A stretch of DNA of 64,000 nucleotides from Membranipora membranacea (GCA_914767715.1 OU612065.1:186001-250000), one strand, 5' to 3'; positions 1 to 12,321 are shown, counted from the first letter of the stretch. The notes: generated by a model not told the origin, from the sequence alone. A program made the numbers and translations.

Positions 1-5
1 CTTAC

Positions 6-2692
6 TTTCATTGTAGATCCAGTTAACGTAGGAGTTATTCATAGCACTAAGATCTGCACCATTGAGAGCTGTTCCATTAATAATGCGGGCATGATCAGGA
101 ATATTGTAGAGATCAGAGGAGGTGGTAGAAAAGCTCCGACTAGTAGTAATATAAGTATCATTGATCGTCAGGTTATTAGTAGTATATGATGTACTAGTCT
201 GGAAACTCCAAATATTCTGTGTATACTCTGATACGCACCTAAATATAAAGTCAATGTAGATTCAATTTTTTAATGTTGGTTTGCTAGACTTAAGGTAATG
301 GCTATGGCTATGTCACATTTGGCTTCCCTCTCCTACCAAAATACCCTCCCTGGTTGGAAGAGATTGGCTACCATCTGGACAAGTAAATTGCTCTTTCCAA
401 CAACATTGCTACCCCAAGACCGATAATCGCAATCAAATTGATGACTACGGCAGGTTACACTGCAGATGCATCCAAGGAGCTTAGGTGACAATTACTAGTG
501 ATTTCTGGGAATAATTTGCAGATCTCCATGTGAGGAATTAGTCTAAAATTGATCATGAGTCGTTAGTAAGGGTCTAAAATTAGAAATTTAATATTCATAC
601 ATATCTAGGACCATGCTGGGAATAGCCTAGCTGGTCGATAGTTGTTGGGTTGTACTCTGTCTATGAGCTTACCATAGCATATAGATCCATTACACAATAC
701 ACAACGTATATGTGGCATGTATGTACCAAACAGATCTTATCAGTATCAGAAAATAACGTGGCAACATGAAGATTGCAGTTGGGATATTGTACCTGTAACA
801 TACCTTCTTTTAAATGCGCCCATGAAAAGTTGAAGTCCAAGGAGGGCAAAAACCACCAGCCAGAATATACTGAGTACAATGACTTGTGAAAGCATTCTAA
901 CAGAACAATACATGGCAGACAGTAGGGTGCGTAAACCTGAAAAAAGAATTATTATACCAAAAAGAATGCGATAAAATAATAACATGATTGGGAATAATTC
1001 AGAAAGTCTACACAGGTCGACAAACTAAGCACAGAACACAGGATATATATCTGTGTGAATAGGATGATAAGAGAGGTTACCCACTCATCTAGTACATGAA
1101 CAAACTCTTATATATATGTGTATCAATCAATCATTAGTAAAATAAGGTAGTACCAGAGACTATAGATAATATCCATAGTCTCTGGTAGTACACCATAATC
1201 ACTCACCTCTGATAGAGTTGACAGTTTTAAATATTTTAATAGCTTTGAAGGCCCTCATGGCAGCGAGGATATTCAATAATGTCCTGTATTCCTGATCATT
1301 GTGATGTGAAGATACATATTCACTCAATATCAATGATAATTGTCTATAATATATAAATATTATAGCAAAGTACCAGAGATCAAACCCATGTTATGGCTTA
1401 TCTTTACATTACGACTGGTCAGATTCTTCTGATTCAAAGAATGACCTACTGCTTACTGCTTACTCCTCCGATCATAGTGATCATGCTTCCTTCCTAACAG
1501 TCAAATCAAGCGTGTAATATTATTAATTACGTTTGAACCAAAGATCTTAAAGGGAACACCAATATAACATACATCACCAGCAAGAGAATAAAGTCAAACA
1601 CATTCCAGGCAACACGAAAGTAGGACAAGTTATGACAAATAACTCCATATGCCGTCATCTTTAATATCACCTCAATAACATATATCGACATGAATACATA
1701 TCTGTAATATATAATGATAGAGACAGTATAGGCCGGTTATCATAGTAATCAGACAGTCATCAAATGCAAACTGATCGTTAGTCTATTAATACTTACTCCA
1801 GTTGAGGTATGTGATATTTCTCACCGGCAGCTGGATGAATCACATCTAGAATGATCACTAACACCATAAACACATTGTATACTAAGTGGCCAGCAACAAA
1901 GCTCGCCAATCTGCGAGGGGCGCTCTCAGCACCAAAGATCCCACATGACTGCAATATAAGACAGTCCAAGTCACCAACATACAGACATACAGACATCACA
2001 TGCAGAATAAATGTCCTCAAGATTCATCAGTAGCAGTCTGCTATGATCATTCAGTTATTATTCATTATTGGTGTAATCTATGTCAGCAAGGATATAGAGG
2101 AAGTTGTTAGACTTGAATGGTGCTGACCTTTTCTGCCCTGGTACACCTAGTAAAGCAGTGAGACAAAGCTGAAGATGATAGACCTCTCTCCCTTAGCCTA
2201 TCCTGCTCAGTTCTCAGACGAACATCAAGTAAAGAAGAGGGTGCGTTATAAAATACCCATAGAGGTGGAAATGTCCAGCCTACAACACGGACATATTATA
2301 TAAATACACAGCATCATCAATACTAAGAGACCTGACTAAAGACATATCAACTAAGGTCGAATAGTTAGACAGTGGTCAATAGGCCCATGCTCATAATATA
2401 TATGACGAGACTGAACTGTTTCGATAATGAAACAATTTTAACCGTGGGTATGAATGAACTTACCAGTCTCATTTTTACGAGCGTTACATGACAGCTTGGA
2501 TATTTCATTTTTTGAAGGTTTTTGATATAAGTTGTTTGACTGTTTTATAGAGAGATTGCGAGATGGCCCCGTTGAAAGATTACCATCATCATAGTAATAT
2601 ATGCTGGATGTCTTGTATCGAGAAGACATCATGAAAATAAGGTCTCGTAGTTCATTGACCACATTATACGCATCTGCCTTATGAGAGCAAAC
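6..2692 (-). CDS. Voltage-gated cation channel (Na/Ca-channel superfamily), N-terminal region and domain I, partial
   Basis: Pore-forming subunit of a plasma-membrane voltage-gated cation channel. Seven exons joined in phase, 5' to 3': 2692-2464, 2279-2128, 1948-1797, 1701-1578, 1291-1207, 936-804, 238-6 (about 369 residues). The first two encode a hydrophilic cytoplasmic N-terminus. 1948-1797 holds S1 (FVAGHLVYNVFMVLVIILDV); 1701-1578 holds S2 and the start of S3 (AWNVFDFILLL). 1291-1207 is S4, with basic residues every third position (MRAFKAIKIFKTVNS). 936-804 is S5, ending LLGLQLFMGAF, as in domain I of these channels. 238-6 is an extracellular turret rich in N-glycosylation sequons. The selectivity filter lies off the left edge, so sodium versus calcium type is undecided; the S5 ending and glycosylated turret lean towards sodium type. 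No start exon was found upstream of 2692. Confidence 0.85.
1151..1187. repeat. Short hairpin in a channel intron
   Basis: Near-perfect palindrome with arms TACCAGAGACTATA and TAGTCTCTGGTA around a short loop. A close relative lies at 49549-49581, suggesting a small mobile palindrome family. Confidence 0.6.
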
Positions 2693-4019
2693 CTAAAAAA
2701 GATTATATACTATGGTACATGACAATGAGCTTGGCAGTTCAGACATGCTTTGCTTTGATAGTTGAAAGTTTTAGATTCACCTATCGGTCCCACTGGCTCG
2801 CACTTTTGTAAGCAAACAGATATCTGATGGGATATCTGATGGGATATCCATCTAGATGACTCTTCATCTTGTCTTAGCCATCAACATAAAACATATCCGC
2901 GGAAACCGCTGCTTCCTAAGCATTGCTGTGTTTCTTAACTTGAACTATTGAGCAGCACCTGCATCTGTTTCACAAGATAGAGGGCTGTTAAAATCACATT
3001 ACAACCAGTAAACTTGTTGTGACTTCCATTTTAGCCTTGACTGGTTTTTTTTTGGCCAAGCTTTTAATGATGACTAGATTTGCTTTAGTCTTACCCACTC
3101 ATACTTAGATGTCTAGCATCGCTGGGGTGTGAGAAATTATATCAGAAAACTTTGAGCACAAATGGAGTGAATGGTAGACTGTGACATTATTAGAGCCCAA
3201 CTAGGACGTTAGGATAGAAGTGGGGGAGTCCGAAGATCTCCCATAGTATAACCTTCTACAATAACTGGTGTTGCAATAGGTATTCTGTTTGCTTGCTGCG
3301 ACCTCTTACTACCTACCATACAAAACCTAGCACTGCCGTACAACTGTCTCGCCACATCTAGTCCTACATGTCGCTAGTGCCTTCATTATCGCCAGTCAGA
3401 AGTGCGTTAATTTTGTATTTGCACCAAAACCCAATGGAGTTTTAGGTCTTGACTCTCTTGATGAACGTTTTATGTCAAAATTTGTACCCTCACCAAACAC
3501 TCATGAAATCCTAAAACAAAGAGACCATCACTTTTGATTGATAAAACTAATACTCCATAACAGATCTTAGATTGGCGCTTAAAAAGATTTGATTGATTTA
3601 TAGTTAGACAGACATCATGATTGCCACACAAAAAAGAGTAGATTGACTTGCTTTATGAAAAAAAAGCAGAAGATGAGAAAGTAAAATTTAGAAAAAAAGG
3701 AGATCTTGGCAAGAGTTGGCAGCTCTGTTATTGAGTACAGTGGATTTACATGGAGTTCATCGTCACACTAGACAACCTAGGGGGCAGAAGAGGTGTGCCT
3801 CATATGGGATATGGCAGGTGCATGAGCCCCTGTTTACTATAAATCTGGCCGTATTGTCTTGTACATTCTCCAGCTCCTCAATGTCCTTTTTTGCACGGGT
3901 TTCAGCCTGCGGATGCATAATCCAGGTGGGCATAAGAACTTATAGGCGGTAAGTTTAGCTTTTTTGGAAAAACAGAAGAGTGCACTCTTCACCATACAAG
4001 GTTGCTTTCTAGCTTACCT
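2693..4019. other. No gene recognised
   Basis: This sequence lies upstream of the first channel exon I can support. It may hold the channel's 5' exons or promoter. I see no convincing exon, RNA gene or repeat apart from short A-rich runs near 3655-3700. Confidence 0.5.
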
Positions 4020-6260
4020 TGTTTTAGTATGTACGTGCCCTTCTCCTGCAAGAGAGAGAGCCTACAAGACTACCCCTGTATCTCCATGGGACAGAAATAC
4101 CCAAAGCTGACAGTATCAACTACCTTGGAGTCACTGTAGACTCAAAGGTAAACTGGAATGCTCATGTGAACAGCACTGCGGCGAAGGATAACTCAAACCT
4201 AGGCTTTGTTAGGAGAAACGTTCGCACTACATCAGAACGGGTGAAATAAACAGCGTACAAACAGCTAGTGCATCCCGTTCTAGAATACGCTTCTGGAGCA
4301 TGGTGCTGCGCTAAGAGCCCAACCAGATGCATGCCTATCGGGCAACCACCAGATGCCACACAGACATCCGGTGGTTGCCGATAGGCATCTGGTTGGCACT
4401 CGGACAACAGCCGGACGCCAAATTGACAGAGGCGGATGGGTTTGTAACAGAGGAGGATGGGTTGGAGACACTCATCATCAGGTCGACAAACCTATCCGAA
4501 TGCCCAAGTGCCAAACGGATACATATTTGGCAACCACTGGAGGCACGCGGACATCTGACGGTTGCGTAATAGGCATCCGGATGGGTTTATGACAGTCACA
4601 TTTTGAGATTGATACAAGGTGAAATAGTCCGGTGGCAGCGTCCTCCTATCTTATCACTTCCATTTGCACTTTTGGATGGATAAGGTTTGTCAGTTGTTTC
4701 TGGTACAGTTTTTCACGCTGATCGCAATGGTAATATTGTACCTTACACTAAAATGCACAATAGGCCGCTAATTGCCAAAACGCTGCCGGTAAAAGGGAAA
4801 GTGATCAAAAAATTATGATATGGTTTCAAAACATCCAAAATCTGAAAGAAAATGTCATAATTAGTGGATCTACAACTTTACATGGGTCTACTATCATAGG
4901 CATATCAAAAGCCGAGATGCGGCCAACAACGGTTGCAATACCCCTTATATCACATGTGTATAACTATCATTAAAGTGAAACTACTTTTTCAATTATGCTG
5001 CTGCCTAAAAAAACAGGCTTCAAATGTTCGTGTTGATCTGATTGTTTCATGGTGACTGTGTATTTGACCCTCCCATCGCATAACACCAGTTTTAAATGCT
5101 CTGAGTGTGTCGTTTTTCAACTAGTGCGTATTTTTAGGTTTCTTTTATAGTATCACATAAAAATCGTCTTTATAAAATTATATAGCGTGTAAAGCAAAAG
5201 TTAACTCCTTCAAGTATCATCAAAAAGATGCGTCGTGCTGAAAAAATCATAAAAAAAATCAGCAAAACTGAAAAAGTAGTGTGGTTTCAATGATATTTAT
5301 AGTACAGGTGATATAAGGGGGTATTGCAACCGTTGTTGGCCACATCTCGGCTTTTTATGATGGCAGACCCATGTAAACTTGTAGATCCACTAATTATGAC
5401 ATGCTCTTTCAGATTTTGGATGTTTTGAAACCATATTATCATCATTTTTTCATCACTTTCCCTTTTGTCGGCTGCGTTTTTCACTTTATCACTTTTTGTA
5501 AAGTTGGTCTTTCACTCAATATATAAGATATCATGCTGATATTATACCAAAAACTGACCAAGCTATGTATGAATCTGATTGCAGAGTTTGAGTAGCCCAA
5601 GATGAGCACAGGACAGACCTTTGAAATCTCAAAAAAACAGCAATATTGGCCATTTTCGGCAGCGTTCTTGGCAATTTGCTGCCTATTGTGCAATTTTGTG
5701 TAAGGTACACCATCACCATTGCGACCGCCTTGAAAAACTACCCTAGAATCCACTTTTAGAATTTACCCATCCCATTTCTAAAATGGATGGCCAGTTAGCA
5801 CTGGCTGACGGGTATTTGTCTAAGCAGATGGCCCACTAACAGAGATGTGTGGCGGATGGTCATTTACCGGACACTACTTTAGCACGACACATGTGACTCT
5901 GCCTCTGATACTGCCACAGTCCAAAGAAGGGCTGGTAGACTGATATGCGGTATCAGATGAACAGCACCACTGGTCTGTAACAGAGGTTGAACCTGCTACC
6001 TCTGTCAGCACAGACTTGCTATATTTAGCCAGTACCATCATACAAACACTGCCACACTAGCAAGATATGTACAACCCGCCAAACATATCTCCAGCCGTAA
6101 GCATCCTGACCAATACTTTATTCCACAGTCTAATAATGTACACCACCAAAAATCCTTCTTTATTAGGACAGCTTGTGAGTGGAATGGATTACCAACCAAC
6201 ATCTCGCTTCTCCGGCCTCGAAACATCTAGACCCAATTGGCTGTTCAGTGTTAAAAATTG
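4020..6260 (+). pseudogene. Decayed LINE (non-LTR retrotransposon) reverse-transcriptase C-terminus, interrupted
   Basis: Plus-strand translation of about 4020-4319 gives the thumb-side end of a LINE reverse transcriptase: LHGTEIPKADSINYLGVTVD, then DSKVNWNAHVN, GFVRRNVRTTS and QLVHPVLEYASGAW. It contains an in-frame stop (TAA at about 4247). The expected continuation reappears only at about 5895-6250, with TVQRRAGRLICGI and later FFIRTACEWNGLPTNISLL plus further stops. The YLGVTID...WN.H motif and the C-terminal VQRRAAR...WN.LP pattern are typical of jockey/CR1/L2-type elements. The roughly 1.55 kb between the halves is an inserted fold-back element. The copy is dead and its 5' end was not found. 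Confidence 0.8.
4320..5880. mobile_element. Fold-back DNA element inserted in the LINE
   Basis: The insert between the two LINE halves contains a long imperfect inverted repeat. Left arm about 4690-4985 pairs with right arm about 5285-5750; for example CGCAATGGTAATATTGTACC on the left matches the reverse complement near 5715-5730. The right arm has an extra block at about 5485-5650 that the left arm lacks. A second strong hairpin lies at 4319-4398, built on CAACCAGATG and CATCTGGTTG. No transposase frame is visible, so this is non-autonomous. The exact ends are uncertain because no clear target-site duplication was found. A related copy lies at about 30490-31222. Confidence 0.65.
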
Positions 6261-7442
6261 TCGCAGACCTGAAATTGTTAACTGACTTATGAGAAACAAG
6301 TTTCCCAAGTCACAGCTTGATGCTGTTGATTATGCCGACGAAGGTACAAATACAAAGGTAAATACAACTTTAGATCAGGCAATGAAGAGGGGTTCATTGT
6401 TTAGATTGTCTTGGATTATGACTCCGAGGTATCTGGTGCTAATTTGGACATTTTCCAACAAAGTGCCGTTCGATGCTGAATGGCATTCCCCATTGACTGG
6501 CCAATTAGCCAAATAATATTGATGTCCACTCCTTGGCTCGTGGGCTAGTCAACTCAATGGGAATGCATGCATGCTTGGTACCAGCCATAATAGGACAGGT
6601 CAGGTGTTGTGCAAAATTAGGCAGTATTGTGGGCCCGTATTTCAAGCCATTGAGCCCATGTTAAGTCATAGACATGAACAAACATCAACCTACCGGTCAG
6701 TCAGGTATGAAGTAAGTGATCATACTAGGTATGACTGGTAGGAGTTCCACTCATATAGGACTGATTGGCCCCACCCACTGAACTCAATTCAATGGCCCCA
6801 CCATTGAATTCCATAGTAAAATTCAATGGGCCCCACTCACTGCCAAACAAATTGTAAAAAGAAACCAGTACATGTGCAATCATACCACGACCTAAAGGGT
6901 TTTACCATATTCGTTACATGATAGACAATTCCATGTCGCAAAAAGGGCAGCTTAAGTCAGACTATAACTACACAAATTTCTTATTGGTTGATTAGTATAA
7001 CTTCAAGTTATCGTCTCCCATGTATATTAAAGCAGACAACTCTCATTTAGTAACACGTCCAGTTTTCAGTTTGAATGCAGCAGGGAGGGTGGGATGCAGA
7101 GACAGCCACATCTTGATAGAGGAAAAGTTCCACTGCAATAATATTTGACTTAACTTAATCTAAATAATATATGAAGTTAAGCTTTTACACTTGACCCATG
7201 ATACTTGACTACTAACTGGCTGATCCACCACAATAGCTGTACATCCATTCTCCTCACTTCTCCTTGCTTGAATGTAATGTTGGTGGAACTGGCGCGTGTT
7301 CAGGCAATCGCTGTCTGCATGAGGATAGGTGGGGAGTCGGTCACAGCACACCTGGCAAAATCTCATACCATACACAAACCTTAATAAATAACATCCCACT
7401 TATTTACCTTCCCTTCACAAACAGTATTCCCGTGGTGTAATG
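6261..7442. other. Intergenic, no gene recognised
   Basis: Short open frames here have no recognisable domains. Around 6760-6840 there are repeated short GGCCCCACC/AATTCAATGG motifs. I see no splice-consistent exon or RNA gene. Confidence 0.5.
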
Positions 7443-7623
7443 TTCTATCAATAAGTAGTTAAATTTCATCAAGATTATCCAGGCGTGTTGATAAATCTAA
7501 GATCTGTGGTGTGTAAGAAACCCTACTATGACTAATTAGTTAAATTTTATTTTGATTTTCCAGGCATGTTTACTGTCCCTATGTTGATAAATCTAAGATC
7601 TGTGGTATGGAACAAACCCTAGT
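7443..7623. repeat. Two direct repeats of about 85-100 bp beside the retrotransposon
   Basis: Two adjacent copies share AGTTAAATTT, TCCAGGC, GATAAATCTAAGATCTGTGG and AAACCCTA. The second carries a short insertion (TTTACTGTCCCTAT). Its end forms the left target-site duplication of the retrotransposon, AAACCCTAGT at 7614-7623. Confidence 0.6.
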
Positions 7624-8386
7624 TACAACATACAGTGGTGCGCGTACCACTGCACAACACACAGGTCTTCAGCTAGAGTCAAACGCTGTTTCGAGGCCTT
7701 CTCTAGTACAACCTCCTCATGGCCGGCCCCAGCAGCATGAAGCCACCCCTGTGTGTTGCTGAGCATCTCAATCAATCTCATCGATCCCTCAGTGCATTTT
7801 GTAAGTTTCGGTGGTTTGACATAATTGGTGTGTTTACGCTGTTGCGCAACCAGGGAGGCTGCCAACTCTTCATTGTTTCAGTGCAACAATGTTCGCCCCA
7901 TCACTCTCATGCTTATACTCTAAGCCAAACCAGTGCAGGGAGGTTTGCTTTCCATCAACTCATCGGCGCAAAGTCGCTATCGTCAAGGCACCCGCCCCTC
8001 GTTCACTACTCAAATTCACCACATTGAGCATAGTACAACTCATACACAAGTCAGAGAGATGACTTGTTTGCGCTACAGCCAGTGGGCTGACTGATTTCCT
8101 GTCTCGCTCTGCCTGCCTTTTATGCGAGGGCCAAGCTTTTAATCCTATGTTTGTAAAACCTTAGATCTAACTCAGACTCACTTTGATTTTCACTCTGCAG
8201 AGATTAAACTACTTTAATTTGAGTATTAAAGGCATAATCTTGCTTAGCCTTCTACCCCAAGCAATTTGCTTATCACTTAATCCCCTCATTCTAATCCTTA
8301 CAAGGATTATAACAAAAGGAATTAAATGCTGGCCAACTCCACAAAACAAAGTGAGTGTGTTAAACTCCAGCTTACAAGTAATAGGA

Positions 8387-10369
8387 TTACTTAGCTTTTG
8401 TCTTCACACAGTGCTGTTGCCATATCCATGCAGATGCGCTTTCTGCCTCATGTACTATGCTTTTTGTGGCTTGTTTGAGTGCTCTTCCTGAAAGCCCAAC
8501 TCTAGTCAGAAATTTGGTAGCTGATCTAGCCATGAATCCACGGCAGCCAACTTCCACTGCGAATAATTCGCAATTCCAACCTTTGTCTTGGCATTGTGTG
8601 ACCAGATCTTCGTATCTTGTCAGTTTTCTCTCATGCGCATATGAGAGATTTTCTTCCCAAGGCACCGTCAATTCCATCAGTATTAGTGCTTTTTCTTTGT
8701 CAGACCAAACAATTAAGTCTGGTCTTTGGTTCGTGATCACAATATGCTGTGGCATGCTGAGCTGCTCTGTGAGGTCGCATCTCACCTGCCATTCTCCGCT
8801 GTTCATCAATCCCTTTTTGCGCAAAATCTTTTCACGCGCTTCACCACCAGCATTAACATATTCACACTTCTCCGTGACATATTTACACAACACTTTCAGG
8901 ACTTGATTATGCCTATACGTGTATCTTCCCAGGCTCTGTTGGCAATTCGACAGTATATGTCGAAGTGTGCCCTTAGCCGAGCACTCGGCGCATTTCGAGT
9001 TCTCGGTCAAATTCCAGCGTTCCAGGTTTGCCGGGGTCGGTAGTTGATCATAAGCTGCACCAACCAGAAAGCTGATCCTTTGTGGCTCCATCGACCACAA
9101 TTCTGTCCATTTGAGCTGACGCTGCTCAACAGACTCCCAACAAGTCCACCTGCCTTGTTGGGCTTGGCCTACAGCTTGTGTCTGGCGGCGCTCCTCTTCC
9201 ATCTTGCGCACCTCATCAACTACCATCTCCCGTCTAACCTTTGGGCTTTCCTTTGAGAACCACCGGTTTGCTTCCCAGCCGATGCCATGACGTGCAGTTG
9301 TCACAGCACCCACAATCTCACTTATCTCCAGTCGAGATTTGGCATCTCTGACAGTCTCTGTGACAGACCATTTTTTACCAGTGTCAAGTGTTGGAGCACA
9401 TTCCCTTATCACCTGGTCTGGTGACTCGTTCAACATCATATCCAGTCTCGCCTTTGATGTTTTGTACTCTTCCACAAGCGATTTCATAGGTAGTGAAAGA
9501 GTAAACGAACTGGCATACAGTGCATTAGTGTTGAAGCTCCTTGGAACTCCAAGCCACTTACGCATGTGCTTGTTAATCATTTGCTCCATTCTCTCAACTG
9601 GTGTTAGCGGAATATCATAAACTGTCAGAGGCCACAGAATTCGAGGCATGAGTGCAAAGTTGAGAATCCAGGCTTTGTATTTGCCAGACAGACCACATTT
9701 TTCAATCGCGTCCAGCCCTGTAATGAGTTGCTTTTTCACCTCGTTTCCGCGAAACCTGTCTGTGATCGGTAAACTATACCATCTTCCTAAGCTCTTCACA
9801 GGTTGCTCTGCAAGCGTGGGAATACGCTCTGTTCCTATGAAGTAGGTATTTGGTACAGGTTTGCCTTTACACAAAGACAGGGACCGGCTCTTGCTAGGTT
9901 TGAATCGCATCGCACATCTCTCTATCAACTCATGCAGTCTATCGATTGAAGCTACAACCTGGGCCTTATCTGGTGATATTATTGTAATATCGTCCATAAA
10001 GGCCCTCATCGGCGGTAGTATCTGGTTATTCGCAACCTGGATCCCATTCACACTGCCTTGTGAATTCCGTATAACTATCTCCATCACCATAACGAATGGC
10101 AAAGGTGATATAGCACATCCCATAGGGATGCCTACTGCCAGCTCTTGCCAGCTCGTGGTAAAGTTCTTAGTAGTGAATCGCATTTTGAACTTTTTATAGT
10201 AGCGCTCAACCATAACCCTTAGCCTGTCGGGCACCCAGAAGTGTGATAGTGCGAGGTCAATTATGCTGTGCGGTACAGAACCATAGGCATTCGCCAAATC
10301 CAACCAGATTACCTCAAGGTTCGATTTTGCTTGTTTAGCAGACTTTATTGCTGACCAAATCATGCTCAC
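8387..10369 (-). pseudogene. Retrotransposon reverse transcriptase core plus restriction-like endonuclease (downstream piece)
   Basis: Open frame of 660 codons. Near the N-terminus, LEVIWLDLANAYGSVPH is the first catalytic aspartate motif and AFMDDITI the catalytic DD motif. PVKSLGRWY and the following region form the thumb. A zinc-knuckle-like CAECSAKGTLRHILSNC (C-X2-C-X7-H-X4-C) follows in the C-terminal third. The restriction-like endonuclease then shows RHNQVL, a catalytic RPD, ELTVPWEENL and RYEDL. This domain order is that of R2/NeSL-type non-LTR elements. The apparent start codon is not real: the frame is the continuation of the 10366-10761 piece, separated by an 8-bp tandem duplication at about 10360-10380. 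Several plus-strand frames over this region are shadows. Confidence 0.9.
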
Positions 10370-10761
10370 ATGCTCACATGCTCAAGACATCCAGGGAATC
10401 CTGGGATGCCTGCCTTCTGAACTGATGGATCAATGAATCCATTGTTCATAAGATAATCTGTGAGGCGTTTTGCCAGAACGCTGAAGAATATCTTGCCTTC
10501 TACATTTAGCAGTGATATTGGTCTAAACTGCCCTAGGTCCTCCGCCTTATCCTCTTTCGGTATATACACACCATTCGCACAACACCACTCATCTGGGATC
10601 TTGCCAGACTTCCAGATTTGGTTGAGCACTTTTGTCAAGATCTCCAGTATGCCTGGACATTTCTTGTATAGCTTATAACTGATGCCATTAATTCCTGGAG
10701 CACTTTTGGCACGTGCCTTGGTAACTACATGTGCAACTTCTCCAAGCTTGATATCACCCAT
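10366..10761 (-). pseudogene. Retrotransposon reverse transcriptase N-terminal fingers (upstream piece)
   Basis: A 131-codon frame with the canonical start of non-LTR reverse transcriptases: KSAPGINGISYKLYK, then IWKSGKIPDEWC, GVYIPKEDK and QFRPISLLNVEGKIFF. It ends PGFPGCLEHVSM and stops where an 8-bp unit (ATGTGAGC) is tandemly duplicated. Without the extra copy it would run straight into the downstream piece. Only about 10 bp of element lie beyond the first codon before the target-site duplication at 10772, so the 5' end is truncated. Confidence 0.88.
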
Positions 10762-10781
10762 CTCAAAACTGAAACCCTAGT

Positions 10782-11551
10782 ATAAATAAACATTTTTATA
10801 GACCTAAATTTCCATTGCAATATTTTAATTGCAAACAATAACAAACTCTTTCATTTCAAGCATCTTTAAAACCCAAATTTCAATACACTGCACTGCATGA
10901 TTTCACTGCACTAAATCCAGAGATGGTCTGGTCTGACCATTCTCCCTGGTCTGATAGTGAAGGACTCAATTCCTTTTGTTTTTAACTATGTTTTCGGCAA
11001 TTTTTCATCATTACGTCTCCAGCAGCACAACATACAAAATGTGAAATCTGGACACAAGGTATTGTAAAATCAGAATTATTCTGGTACTTCTCTGACATTA
11101 TATATTATTCTGAATTATACGAATAATATTTTATATCGCAATACTTATACTCAGCTGCCCTAACATAAGCAGCAACCGCTAAATAGCCTCTACTTGGATG
11201 GTGTAATCAAGGTAAATTTACATTTTATCATTTTGTCGTAATATATTTCACAATCCAGGAATAACCCGTTTGCGTAATTAGATTTAGAATAATTTGCACT
11301 AATTTTGAGCCATTGTTATCTAATGTTTAGTCTTACAATTGTTTTACAGCTGTGCTGTTCTCAAGATTAATTTGTTTTACATGACTCATTTTCTCAAAAT
11401 TCTCAAAACCTTTACAAAAATGTTATATGTTAACCTTATTATTTTAGTTTCACAGTGTTATACGTGGATAGTGAGAAACGAATAAACAACGATTTATGCC
11501 ACATAGCATCTGTAAAACTAAAGCACTTCGATTAATCCGAGAGAGCCGCTA
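10782..11551. other. Intergenic, AT-rich, nothing recognised
   Basis: No exon, RNA gene or ordered repeat is visible between the retrotransposon and the tRNA-like sequence. Confidence 0.5.
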
Positions 11552-11620
11552 CACGTGGCTCAGTAGACAGTTGAAGAGGGCGATATGGGTTCAATCCCTA
11601 TTTTTTCCGAGTTTCTGGTT
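11552..11620 (+). repeat. tRNA-derived sequence (possible SINE head)
   Basis: Contains an internal Pol III box A-like TGGCTCAGTAG and a good box B, GGGTTCAATCCC, about 40 bp apart, followed by a T-run (TTTTTT). The acceptor arms do not pair well, so I read it as a tRNA-derived short element rather than a working tRNA gene. Confidence 0.5.
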
Positions 11621-11751
11621 TAAACGTCGTCCCGATTATCATAGTTTTGATATCAAAGAGGCTTTGTAGACCATTATTTTGTCGATGTTCTGGCGTGCCT
11701 TAAATAGGAACTGGCGCGCTCTAGGTTGTTGCTGACATGGTCGGATCACCC

Positions 11752-11787
11752 TTTGCTTCTCGGCCTATTGGCTAAGATCAAAGTGTC
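11752..11787 (+). pseudogene. U2 snRNA-like 5' segment
   Basis: TTTGCTTCTCGGCCTATTGG and the following GCTAAGATCAAAGTGT closely match the highly conserved 5' end of U2 snRNA (stem-loop I and the segment after it). The match stops before the branch-point-pairing GUAGUA, so this is a fragment, not a functional U2 gene. It lies about 130 bp after a tRNA-like sequence on the same strand. Confidence 0.6.
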
Positions 11788-12321
11788 ACTGCCAATGGGC
11801 GATTAGTGCCTGTTTCAGTTTCTGGAAACTTGCTGCACACTCAAAGTTCAGGAGGTCCTCTATGGCCTCTATACACTCTCAGTACGAAGATTGCCCCAAT
11901 AATCGCAGTGAGACTATGACTTAGTGTTTGTAGAGTAAAATCATGGTTAGATAAGTGAGGAAAACTGCATGTATTTTTCCAATTATAACATATTACTGAT
12001 ATGTGATAATGTGTATACATATACAGGTACATACACATATACCCATATATGTATATATATGTTCATAATTATACTGTACTGCCAAAAGTATTCATTTGGT
12101 TATATGGAAACAATTCATTGAGTTTTACTATAAGAAACCATTGTTAACTTTGTTATAACAAACAGCAGTGATAAGGCATCGTGCCCTATTCGGTGCATGG
12201 CATCTAGCCATTGTCATCCTCAAAAGGGTGAAAAGTCAAATATTAAAATCATGATTATAATGTCCTTGTTGTAATAAGAATGTTGAATTGGAATAGTGAA
12301 GTTGGAGGGTTGGAGTGGGAA
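11788..12321. other. Intergenic 3' flank of the peroxidase gene
   Basis: Includes an AT/TA-rich run at about 12005-12070 (repeated ATATATGTA-type motifs). No poly(A) signal clearly assignable to the peroxidase was found. Confidence 0.4.

Larger units (their letters stand above)
7624..10771 (-). mobile_element. 5'-truncated RLE-type non-LTR retrotransposon (R2/NeSL/HERO-like group)
   Basis: The insertion is bounded by a 10-bp direct repeat, AAACCCTAGT at 7614-7623 and 10772-10781, which I read as the target-site duplication. On the minus strand the element starts inside the reverse-transcriptase N-terminus and runs through the catalytic core, a CCHC motif and a restriction-like endonuclease to a stop at 8387. 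About 760 bp of probable 3' UTR follow (8386-7624). The zinc-finger N-terminus of the family is absent, consistent with incomplete reverse transcription at insertion. The two coding pieces are listed separately. Clade assignment is tentative. Confidence 0.85.

Noticed and set aside
4327-4592. Open frames in the fold-back element as genes
   Set aside because: They arise from the hairpin at 4319-4398 and GGATGGGTTTG-type repeats, with no domain.
8183-10678. Plus-strand frames opposite the retrotransposon
   Set aside because: They are shadows of the minus-strand reverse transcriptase and carry no recognisable domain.
11752-11787. Functional U2 snRNA gene
   Set aside because: Similarity ends before the branch-point recognition segment and the Sm site; only the 5' end is present.
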